Assembly (NCBI RefSeq): GCF_047461615.1
Contig: NZ_JANSHI010000006.1
Span: forward strand, 62,001-126,000
Direction: 5' to 3'
Length of the DNA: 64,000 nucleotides
Source: Thermostichus sp047461615
GTDB taxonomy: Bacteria > Cyanobacteriota > Cyanobacteriia > Thermostichales > Thermostichaceae
Numbering within the stretch: the first letter of the stretch is position 1; each line of letters opens with the position of its first letter. Below, one piece after another: positions 53,987 through 60,527 of the stretch. Both the position numbers and the translations under genes were made by a program. The notes below the pieces were generated by a model, which was not told the DNA's origin, searched no databases, and saw nothing but the letters and a program-made list of their open reading frames with translations.

Positions 53987-54210
53987 CGCAGTCGTCTTGC
54001 ATTGAACCCCTTCCGACTGCGAGAGCTCTTGCATGAGCGTCGGGGTGAGGCATCGAAGCGGGCAGCCTAGAGCGCTCAACCGACCCTGCGTGCAGCGGAG
54101 CGTACCCCCAGGGCCTCGGCAAGGTGACCGTAGGTAGTAACTTTGCCTGCCAGAATCTGGCAAACCACTTTGTGGACTCGCTCGAAGCAATCCCGATAAT
54201 TGGCAGACAT
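53975..54210 (-). pseudogene. alkyltransferase-like (MGMT/Atl-type) remnant
   Basis: The frame starts MSANYRDCFERVHKVVCQIL and AGKVTTYGHLAEALGVRSAARRVG, a clear MGMT/ATL DNA-binding domain. It then hits TGA where the conserved Trp codon is expected (54076-54078). A second frame further on gives LMQELSQSEGVQ, the family's C-terminal end. The PWHRV-type centre is missing or scrambled. So the gene has a stop, a shift and an internal loss. Its 3' end abuts a CRISPR repeat fragment. Confidence 0.7.
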
Positions 54211-54225
54211 GTTCCGCGACCGCGA

Positions 54226-54313
54226 TTGCCAGAGCGCATCGTGTGCTTGACGGAGGAGACGGCAGAGACGCTCTACGCCCTGGGTGCTGGGGATCTCGTC
54301 GTCGGCTGTCCAG
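54226..54313 (+). pseudogene. N-terminal fragment of BtuF-like cobalamin-binding protein
   Basis: From a TTG the frame gives PERIVCLTEETAETLYALG then AGDLVVGCPG, the first ~28 residues of the cobalamin-binding/periplasmic-binding family that begins RIVSLTEE...LYALG. It then runs straight into the degenerate CRISPR repeat (IPTKGE is repeat-encoded) and has no further similarity. Divergent from the alkyltransferase remnant, starts 15 bp apart. Confidence 0.65.
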
Positions 54314-54334
54314 GGATCCCCACGAAGGGGGAAC
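54310..54334. repeat. degenerate terminal CRISPR repeat
   Basis: The 3' 25 bases match the array repeat at 23 of 25 positions (ends ACGAAGGGGGAAC); the 5' part (from 54299) is poorly conserved. A 39-nt spacer separates it from the first perfect repeat. Degeneration at this end suggests it is the leader-distal end. Confidence 0.8.
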
Positions 54335-54373
54335 GCTGCACAGGCGCGTGAAGTTTGGGAGCACCTGGCGGTT

Positions 54374-54642
54374 GTTTCCAATTTCTAGGGATCCCCACAA
54401 AGGGGGAACTTCAAGTCTTGCGGTTGTCTTTCCTTAGAGATTGCGCGAGAGTTTCCAATTTCTAGGGATCCCCACAAAGGGGGAACCTGAACGGTGACAT
54501 CATTCGCCATGCGCTAAGCATGGTGAGCATGTTTCCAATTTCTAGGGATCCCCACAAAGGGGGAACGACGTTGACCGCGTCCACGATGTAGCCGGTGCTC
54601 CGTTCGGTTTCCAATTTCTAGGGATCCCCACAAAGGGGGAAC
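54374..54642 (-). CRISPR. CRISPR array 1: four perfect 36-bp repeats, no cas genes nearby
   Basis: Identical repeats at 54374-54409, 54451-54486, 54531-54566 and 54607-54642, spacers 41, 44 and 40 nt (plus 39 nt to the degenerate repeat on the left). On the plus strand the repeat begins GTTTCCAATTTCTAGGG and ends CAAAGGGGGAAC; the minus-strand form ends ATTGGAAAC, like type I/III 5' handles. With the degenerate copy on the left, transcription from right to left is inferred. A CCCC-ACAAA-GGGG hairpin lies in the repeat, as does GGGATCCC. The 72 nt from 54643 to irpA may be the leader. Confidence 0.95.
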
Positions 54643-54714
54643 CATGAAAATCTGGAGAAGACGACGCATCGGCTATCAAAATATCGGCAACTCAGCTCTT
54701 TTGGGACTTTCTTA

Positions 54715-55908
54715 CTACTGCAGGAGCGGCACAACTTCCTGAGCAAAGCTGTCGAAAGCGTCTTCAATTTTTTCCATAGCGGCAGTAATAGATCCACGGG
54801 CATTGGCATCGCAAAGGCTTTTTTCGATAGGGGCAGGGATCCCCTGGAGAGCCGCCGCCGCTGCTTGTAACTCCGACTGAATTTGACTATCCAAATTGGG
54901 ATTGATGTCCCGGACAAATTGGCTCAGGCCACGACCTTTTCTATCTCTAAATCCGCCCAAGTAAGCATACTGAACGCTGCGCACATTGGCCTGGAACTCC
55001 GGCAGCGAATGGTGGGCAAAGCGACTTTCCAGCAGAAAAGGATTTTGCTGGGCGAAGGCTTCGCCAATTTTGACCTTGCCCAGCTCGTCCAACATGCCGA
55101 GAATACCTTGGGCTATTTCTTCAGCAGCAGCTTGCAGCGTGAGATAACTCTTGCTGCCCTCGCCGGCTTTTACCCATTCTTCGCGAAAAGCAGGCAGCCC
55201 TTGCACTCCCTCTGTCCAGCTTTTGAGCAGCTTTGCCGCCGTATCCGCCAAAACTGGGCCAAGGGCAGCCAAGTACTCCCGATCCCGCTCGGTAAAGTCT
55301 TGCAAAGACTTGTTGTTATCCACGCCAAAGAGCAAGAAGGCCACGGCACGAAATCCCTTTTGCCCGCTTTCCAACTCGGCCACGGTCTCTGGAGTGAGGG
55401 GATCGCCGCTGTTGAGAACTTCCAGCACCTCCACCTCGTTCAGGGGCCATTCGTCCAAATCCGCATCCAGCCCCAAATAAGCCGCCGGCCCAAAGGCAAA
55501 AGCCTCGCTCTCCTCCCAAGTGATGCGGGCAACAGACCAAGCCTGGCGAGCCGCTTGCAAAGTCTGGGCATTGGGATCTTGCACGAAGGCCTGGATGGCC
55601 TGAGACAGGGCCTGGGTATCGGCGACCAACTGCTCATAGGCAGGGATCACCACCTGATCGGCAAAGTCGAGCAAAATCTGCCGATCCTGAAACCGCTGCT
55701 CAGGAGAGAGCACAACGGCTGGCCGGCGAGAGCCTGCCCCTTCTTCCCCACCCTCGCCGCCGCCATCCACCGGGATAGGCCGACACTCCGGGTTCATTTG
55801 AGCTGCCTGCTGAGGCGAAGCCTGGCTCAGGGCCGGTGGATCCCCGCCGCCCGCAGCCGAGGGATCCTTATTGGGTTTCCCCGCAAGCGGCCCCGCTGAC
55901 CAGAACAT
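54715..55908 (-). CDS. irpA: IrpA-type imelysin-family iron-regulated protein
   Basis: 397 aa of open frame. After a low-complexity Gly/Pro/Ala segment (residues ~10-65) the imelysin fold starts at DFADQVVIPAYEQLVADTQ, with ARQAWSVARITWEESEAFAFGPA, an inner repeat and SRFAHHSLPEFQANVRSVQYAYLGG. IrpA/imelysin proteins are iron-induced surface lipoproteins. The ATG at 55908 is probably not the real start: a lipoprotein signal peptide lies just upstream in another frame (see 55868-55948). Divergent from isiA. Confidence 0.85.
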   Translation of the reverse strand: MFWSAGPLAGKPNKDPSAAGGGDPPALSQASPQQAAQMNPECRPIPVDGGGEGGEEGAGSRRPAVVLSPEQRFQDRQILLDFADQVVIPAYEQLVADTQALSQAIQAFVQDPNAQTLQAARQAWSVARITWEESEAFAFGPAAYLGLDADLDEWPLNEVEVLEVLNSGDPLTPETVAELESGQKGFRAVAFLLFGVDNNKSLQDFTERDREYLAALGPVLADTAAKLLKSWTEGVQGLPAFREEWVKAGEGSKSYLTLQAAAEEIAQGILGMLDELGKVKIGEAFAQQNPFLLESRFAHHSLPEFQANVRSVQYAYLGGFRDRKGRGLSQFVRDINPNLDSQIQSELQAAAAALQGIPAPIEKSLCDANARGSITAAMEKIEDAFDSFAQEVVPLLQ

Positions 55909-55948
55909 AAAGCCCTATCCCCGTCCACAGCTTCAGATACCTCGACAT
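55868..55948 (-). pseudogene. out-of-frame lipoprotein signal peptide of irpA
   Basis: ATG at 55948 with AAGGAG and GGAGGAG just upstream begins MSRYLKLWTGIGLYVLVSGA then AC, a basic-hydrophobic-Cys lipoprotein-type leader, but ends ETQ-stop at 55868. Removing one G from the GGGG run (plus-strand CCCC 55879-55882) joins it as AACGKPNKDPS to the irpA frame. So irpA carries a +1 change at the signal/mature junction: a mutation, phase variation, or a sequence error. Confidence 0.65.
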
Positions 55949-56164
55949 CTCCTCCGACTCCTTCGCCCTCGACTTGGCCAACTTTGGCTTGATTGTAATC
56001 CAGCTATTGCGACTCAATCTTAAGAAGGGAGAGATTTTTATCACCGGCTGCCACCGGATCGCCCGGCTCGTCCCTCTGCGGGCCAGCTTCCATCTGCAGT
56101 TTCCCCAGGTGGGGCTATGGGCGGATACAAGTCCGACTCTTAACAAAACTTAACTCTAAAGACA

Positions 56165-56193
56165 TTGATATTTGTTTGCAAGAAGCCTAGAGT
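56165..56193 (+). promoter_or_regulatory. probable isiA promoter
   Basis: TTGATA at 56165-56170, 17 bp spacer, TAGAGT at 56188-56193; predicted start near 56200, 139 nt before the isiA ATG. No clear Fur box overlaps it. The AT-rich stretch upstream (56140-56180) contrasts with the local GC content. Confidence 0.5.
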
Positions 56194-56206
56194 AGGTCAC
56201 AGCTCG

Positions 56207-56229
56207 CTGTTGAGATTTACTCTCAACAG
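56207..56229. promoter_or_regulatory. perfect 9+9 bp inverted repeat in isiA leader
   Basis: CTGTTGAGA-tttac-TCTCAACAG, perfect arms with a 5 nt centre. It begins about 7 nt after the predicted transcription start, so it may be an operator or a 5'-end RNA hairpin that stabilises isi mRNA. Confidence 0.6.
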
Positions 56230-56338
56230 TTGGTTACGTGTCTCGAAAGGATGTGTCCGTGCGGCCAGAGGCGGGCCTGGGGCAAGGTCTCTGGCCTTTT
56301 CCTAGAAAAGCTTGTTTAGAAACGCAAGAGGAGCGGAG

Positions 56339-57373
56339 ATGACAGCGACGACACTCAAGCAAGAAGGGGGATCTGGCTCGCAACAACAGATCCCGTGGTG
56401 GGCGGGCAACGCCCGTTTGACCGATCTTTCTGGCCGGCTGCTGGGGGCGCATGTGGCCCATGCCGGGCTGATCGTTCTCTGGGCAGGGGCGATGACCCTG
56501 ATCGAGTTGGCCAAGTTTCACCCCAGCCGACCGATGTATGAGCAGGGGCTGATTCTCTTGCCCCACCTGGCCAGCTTGGGGCTGGGGGTGGGATCCGGCG
56601 GGGAAGTCCTGGATACGGATATCTACTTTGCGGTGGGAGCGATCCACCTCATCAGCTCTGCCTTTTTGGGGTTTGGCGGCATTTTTCATGCCCTGCGCGG
56701 GCCGGCGGTGCTGGATCCCAAAGCCTTTCCCCTGTTTAGCTACGACTGGCAAGACAAAAACAAGATGACCACCATCCTAGGGATCCACCTGGTGCTGCTG
56801 GGATTGGGAGCCTGGCTTTTGGTGCTCAAGGCAGTGGTGTTTGGCGGCTTGTTCGACCCGGTGGCAGGAGAGGTGCGCCTGGTGTCTCCCAACTGGAACC
56901 CCTTTGGCCACCTGTTGGGCATAGAAGGGCGCCACTGGATCGCCGGGGTGGACACTTTAGAAGACGTGGTGGGCGGCCACCTCTGGCTGGGCTTGCTCCT
57001 GGTGGCAGGTGGGGTTTGGCATATCGCGACCAAGCCTTTTGCCTGGGCAGAACGGATTTTTATCTGGTCTGGGGAAGCTTATCTTTCCTACAGCTTGGGA
57101 GCTTTGGCCTTGATGGGATTTATTGCCGCCTATTTCGTTGCCGTTAACCCAGTGGTCTATCCCGAAGTTTTCTATGGGCCGCTGCTGCAGGTGGGCTTGG
57201 ATCGCTATCCCTTCTTTGAGCAAGGGGGAGCTCTCACATCTAGGGTTTGGCTGGCCAATGCCCATTTTTGGCTGGCCTTTTTCTTCCTTCAGGGCCACCT
57301 GTTCCATGCCCTGAAAGCGCGAGGGTTCAATTTCCGTACCGGCAGAGTAGAACTTGCAGCGCAGCAGGCCTAA
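56339..57373 (+). CDS. isiA: IsiA, iron-stress CP43'-like chlorophyll-binding protein
   Basis: 344 aa, six transmembrane helices. WWAGNARLTDLSGRLLGAHVAHAGLIVLWAGAM, YDWQDKNKMTTILGIHLVLLGLGAW, EDVVGGHLWLGLLLVAGGVWHI and GEAYLSYSLGALALMG carry the conserved chlorophyll-ligand histidines. It lacks the large lumenal loop of CP43. Forms antenna rings around photosystem I under iron limitation. ATG 56339 with AGAGGAGCGGAG. First gene of the isi operon; 56 bp to isiB. Confidence 0.95.
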   Translation: MTATTLKQEGGSGSQQQIPWWAGNARLTDLSGRLLGAHVAHAGLIVLWAGAMTLIELAKFHPSRPMYEQGLILLPHLASLGLGVGSGGEVLDTDIYFAVGAIHLISSAFLGFGGIFHALRGPAVLDPKAFPLFSYDWQDKNKMTTILGIHLVLLGLGAWLLVLKAVVFGGLFDPVAGEVRLVSPNWNPFGHLLGIEGRHWIAGVDTLEDVVGGHLWLGLLLVAGGVWHIATKPFAWAERIFIWSGEAYLSYSLGALALMGFIAAYFVAVNPVVYPEVFYGPLLQVGLDRYPFFEQGGALTSRVWLANAHFWLAFFFLQGHLFHALKARGFNFRTGRVELAAQQA

Positions 57374-57429
57374 CGGCAATCTAGCCATCTGATTTTGAGC
57401 TTTGCACTTGCAGTTTCGAGGTAGGAGCA

Positions 57430-57939
57430 ATGGCAAAAGTAGGTCTATTTTTCGGCACTCAAACCGGAAATACCGAGAGAGCCGCTGAGATGATCCAAAA
57501 AGAGCTGGGCGAAGACAATGTAGATTTGATCAACATTGCCGAGGCCACGGTTGAGGACTTTGATAGGTACGACTACTTAATCATCGGCTGTCCAACTTGG
57601 AATATCGGGGAGCTGCAGGCCGATTGGAATGGGTTTTTCCCCTATTTGGATGAAATCGATTTTTCCGGTAAGACGGTAGCCTATTTTGGAGTTGGGGATC
57701 AGTTGGGCTATCCCGACAACTTTCAAGATGCCATGGGGATCCTGGCCCAAAAAATTGCCGAGCGCGGCGGAAAAAACGTCGGCTCCTGGCCTACAGAAGG
57801 CTACGAGTTCAATGAGTCCAAGGGAGTGGTTAACGGCGAGTTTGTCGGCCTTGCTCTGGATGAAGACAATCAGCCGGAGCTGACGGAAAAACGAATTAAA
57901 GAGTGGACGGCCAAACTCAAAACACTCTTCAATCTGTAA
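57430..57939 (+). CDS. isiB: flavodoxin IsiB
   Basis: 169 aa long-chain flavodoxin. VGLFFGTQTGNTERAAEMIQ is the FMN phosphate loop, IIGCPTWNIGELQADWNGF the isoalloxazine-stacking Trp loop, and FGVGDQLGYPDNFQDAMG the Tyr loop with the long-chain insertion at ~120-140. Replaces ferredoxin when iron is short. Good GAGGTAGGAG before the ATG. Confidence 0.97.
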   Translation: MAKVGLFFGTQTGNTERAAEMIQKELGEDNVDLINIAEATVEDFDRYDYLIIGCPTWNIGELQADWNGFFPYLDEIDFSGKTVAYFGVGDQLGYPDNFQDAMGILAQKIAERGGKNVGSWPTEGYEFNESKGVVNGEFVGLALDEDNQPELTEKRIKEWTAKLKTLFNL

Positions 57940-57987
57940 TCTCAAACTCGGCTTCTTAGCTTGTTGTGGATACTGTGGGAGTTTGTC

Positions 57988-59568
57988 ATGACTGGCGCAG
58001 TTCTATCTTCATCGCCTACCTCTGCTGAGGGATCCCCTCAGGTGAGCTGGCTGGCGGGCAATGCTCGCTTGGTGAATCTGTCCGGAAAGCTGCTGGGGGC
58101 CCACGTGGCCCATGCGGGGTTGATCATGCTGTGGGCCGGCGGCATGACTTTGTTTGAGGTGGCCCACTGGGATCCGGCTCAGCCCATGGGCAGCCAGGGG
58201 CTGATCTTGCTGCCCCATTTGGCCACGTTGGGCATCGGCGTGAATGCAGAGGGGGTGGCCACGGATCCCTATCCCTTTTTTGTGGTGGGCGTTCTGCACC
58301 TGATTGCCTCGGCGGTGCTGGGGGCAGGAGGGATCTTCCACGCCCTTTTGGGGCCGGAGGTGCTGGCCAAGGGAGAAACCTTTGCCGAGTTTTTCGGCTA
58401 CGACTGGGAAGACGACGACAAGATGACCACCATCCTGGGGATCCACCTGCTGCTGCTGGGGCTGGGGGCCTGGTTGCTGGTGGCCAAAGCGCTCTTCTGG
58501 GGAGGGCTGTACGATGCTCAACTGGGCCGCGTGCGCGTAGTTACGGATCCCACCCTCAATCCGCTGCGGATCTTTGCCTACCTGACGCCGCTCATGGGCC
58601 AGCAGGGCATGGCCGCCGTGAACAATCTGGAAGATCTGGTGGGAGGGCACATCTATGTCGGCCTGCTCTGTGTGCTGGGGGGATGGTGGCACATAGCCAC
58701 ACGGCCCTTTGCCTGGGCCAAGCAGGTGCTGATCTACTCGGGCGAAGCCTACCTCTCCTACAGCCTGGGGGCCCTGGCCTACATGGGCATCTTGGCGGCC
58801 TATTTTGTCAGCGTCAACGAGATCGCCTATCCGGTGGCTTTCTACGGGCCGCTGGGGCTGGCTGCCGACGAGATGGGTGTGGTGAGCAGCCGCACCTGGT
58901 TGGCCACAGCCCACTTTGTCTTGGGGATCCTGTTTTTGGCGGGGCACATCTGGCATGCCATCCGGGCGCGGGCGGCAGCCAGCGGCTTTGACTTCCAGCA
59001 CGGGGGCTGGGTGCGAGCCACAGATCCGCAGGTGGGCAACTTGGACACGCCGGTAAACCGGGGCGATCTCACCCTGCTGCTGCTGCAAAACCTGCCCATC
59101 TACCGGGAGGGCCTCTCTCCTTTTTTGCGCGGCTTGGAGATCGGCATGGCTCATGGGTACTTCCTAGTGGGGCCGTTTTACAAGTTGAGTCCGCTGCGGA
59201 ATTCGGAGGAGGCCCTGACGGCAGGGACGCTGGCGACCATCGGCCTGGTGCTGATCCTGACGGTTTGTCTCTCCATTTACGGACGGGTGTCCTTTCCTCG
59301 CTCGCGGCTGGTGGCAGTGGTCAATACCCCCTACGGCGAGGTGGCCTATCCGACGCCGGGCGTGCAACTGATGGCCGAATCGCAGGGATCCCCTCAGCCG
59401 GTGCGCGTGCCGGCAGGCTCTGAGGATTTGCCGGAAAACTTGCGCACCCGCGCCGGTTGGAGCCAGTTGGCCGGAGGGTTTCTGGTGGGCGGCGTTGGCG
59501 GTGCCCTGTTTGCCTACATGCTCCTGGGCAGCGGCGATGTGGTAGCCCAGATTTTGCCGGGGCTGTAA
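57988..59568 (+). CDS. IsiA::PsaL fusion chlorophyll-binding protein
   Basis: 526 aa. Residues 1-345 are a second CP43'-like domain (SWLAGNARLVNLSGKLLGAHVAHAG, LEDLVGGHIYVGLLCVLGGWWHI, GEAYLSYSLGALAYMG). From ~350 a PsaL-like domain follows: GNLDTPVNRGDLTLLLLQNLP, YREGLSPFLRGLEIGMAHGYF, LVGPFYKLSPLRNS and a final GGFLVGGVGGALFAYMLL. A PsaL tail would let the antenna replace PsaL in photosystem I and favour monomers with attached rings. ATG 57988 preferred over TTG 57961. Third gene of the isi cluster. Confidence 0.92.
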   Translation: MTGAVLSSSPTSAEGSPQVSWLAGNARLVNLSGKLLGAHVAHAGLIMLWAGGMTLFEVAHWDPAQPMGSQGLILLPHLATLGIGVNAEGVATDPYPFFVVGVLHLIASAVLGAGGIFHALLGPEVLAKGETFAEFFGYDWEDDDKMTTILGIHLLLLGLGAWLLVAKALFWGGLYDAQLGRVRVVTDPTLNPLRIFAYLTPLMGQQGMAAVNNLEDLVGGHIYVGLLCVLGGWWHIATRPFAWAKQVLIYSGEAYLSYSLGALAYMGILAAYFVSVNEIAYPVAFYGPLGLAADEMGVVSSRTWLATAHFVLGILFLAGHIWHAIRARAAASGFDFQHGGWVRATDPQVGNLDTPVNRGDLTLLLLQNLPIYREGLSPFLRGLEIGMAHGYFLVGPFYKLSPLRNSEEALTAGTLATIGLVLILTVCLSIYGRVSFPRSRLVAVVNTPYGEVAYPTPGVQLMAESQGSPQPVRVPAGSEDLPENLRTRAGWSQLAGGFLVGGVGGALFAYMLLGSGDVVAQILPGL

Positions 59569-59594
59569 AGGAGGGTTGAGGCTTCTCAAAGCAG

Positions 59595-59618
59595 GGAGGG
59601 GAGATCCTCATCCCCTCC
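59595..59618 (+). terminator. GC-rich hairpin after the IsiA::PsaL gene
   Basis: GGAGGGGA-gatcctca-TCCCCTCC, eight perfect pairs with an 8 nt loop, 27 bp after the stop and upstream of the isiC remnant. No clean T-run follows, so it could be a weak terminator or processing site. Confidence 0.45.
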
Positions 59619-59730
59619 TCTCTGTCGAGATCTGGCTCTACCTTTTGCCTGCCGGCTTCTGGATCCGATAACCCTTTTTTATGAAGCTTTTGTCAGCCAG
59701 CAACTTTAATCTTTCGACCGTCGAAATGGG

Positions 59731-59966
59731 ATGGCTAAAATGAGCTTAGGTTCCGCTTCTGCGCCTTCTTTTGAAGCACTTTATTTGGGCGTTTCTCCCA
59801 GTCTAAAGCTTTTCGATCGGCCTCTGTTGGGATCCCTGGGAAAATGTTTCCGTGTAGCCTACTGGGAGTATCACCAAACCCAGGATGAGCCCTGTAGTTT
59901 GGAGACAGTCGTGACGCTGCTATACGAATACCTAAAAGCTTGGGATCGACCGGTACATCTCATCGG
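59731..59966 (+). pseudogene. isiC: isiC-like alpha/beta-hydrolase, 5' part only, cut by CRISPR array 2
   Basis: Codes for about 79 residues that match the start of the IsiC-type hydrolase: LYLGVSPSLKLFDRPLLG, YWEYHQTQDEPCSLETVVTLLYEYL, RPVHLIG. The next residues should be the nucleophile elbow HSxGG, but the first CRISPR repeat begins inside that Gly codon. The frame continues through the repeat (FPISRDPHKGG) and a spacer to a stop at 60114. No C-terminal half is found on the far side of the array. Confidence 0.8.
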
Positions 59967-60225
59967 GTTTCCAATTTCTAGGGATCCCCACAAAGGGGGA
60001 ACATTCTACTGCGGCCAGGAGGGCCTCTTGAAGGGTTTGGAGCGTTTCCAATTTCTAGGGATCCCCACAAAGGGGGAACTGGGAAGAGTTTTACGGTCGG
60101 TGGACCTATTATAGGAGTTTCCAATTTCTAGGGATCCCCACAAAGGGGGAACTACGTTTGGCATACGCCGGATCAACGACGATAAGTGTGTTTCCAATTT
60201 CTAGGGATCCCCACAAAGGGGGAAC
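59967..60225 (-). CRISPR. CRISPR array 2: four perfect 36-bp repeats, no cas genes nearby
   Basis: Repeats identical to array 1 at 59967-60002, 60044-60079, 60117-60152 and 60190-60225, with spacers of 41, 37 and 37 nt. Same orientation as array 1; by analogy crRNA would read right to left, antisense to the isiC remnant. No degenerate end repeat; the left repeat joins directly to isiC codons. Spacer sources unknown. Confidence 0.95.
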
Positions 60226-60527
60226 TCTACCCCCATTAAACCCAAGCAGGGCAAGGGATGCAAGACCCATTTGCGAGGGATCCGAGAAAAAGTTGGCAAA
60301 AGGAGCTATGGCGAGGGGGCTTTGGGGCCTGAAAGCCTTGTGGCGCAAGGCGTCGAGGGATCTGACGAAAGAATCAGCCTTTTGGGGTTTTGGTGGATTG
60401 CTCGCAGAGCTGCGGATACCGTTTTCTTGTGCTTTTGGCAACATGAGCCTCAGGGGGCGGTGAGGAGGGTTCTGACCGAGCTGAAGCGCCTATAGTGGGG
60501 GAAGTTCTCCAGCTTCCGTGGCTGTCG
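60226..60527. other. 302 bp between array 2 and the TPR gene
   Basis: Several short frames are open (plus 60271-60495, ending LTELKRL; minus 60109-60444) but show no known motif and no good ribosome-binding site. If array 2 is transcribed leftward, its leader would lie here. It does not contain the missing isiC C-terminus that I can recognise. Confidence 0.4.

Noticed and set aside
56100..56200. Fur box at the isiA promoter
   Set aside because: No reasonable match to the GATAATGATAATCATTATC pattern; only scattered AT-rich words.
58009..59154. 381-codon antisense frame in the IsiA::PsaL gene
   Set aside because: Mirror image of conserved membrane-helix codons; no independent start signal.
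60271..60495. C-terminal half of isiC beyond array 2
   Set aside because: The 74-codon frame lacks the acid/histidine motifs expected of the hydrolase C-terminus; similarity not supportable by eye.
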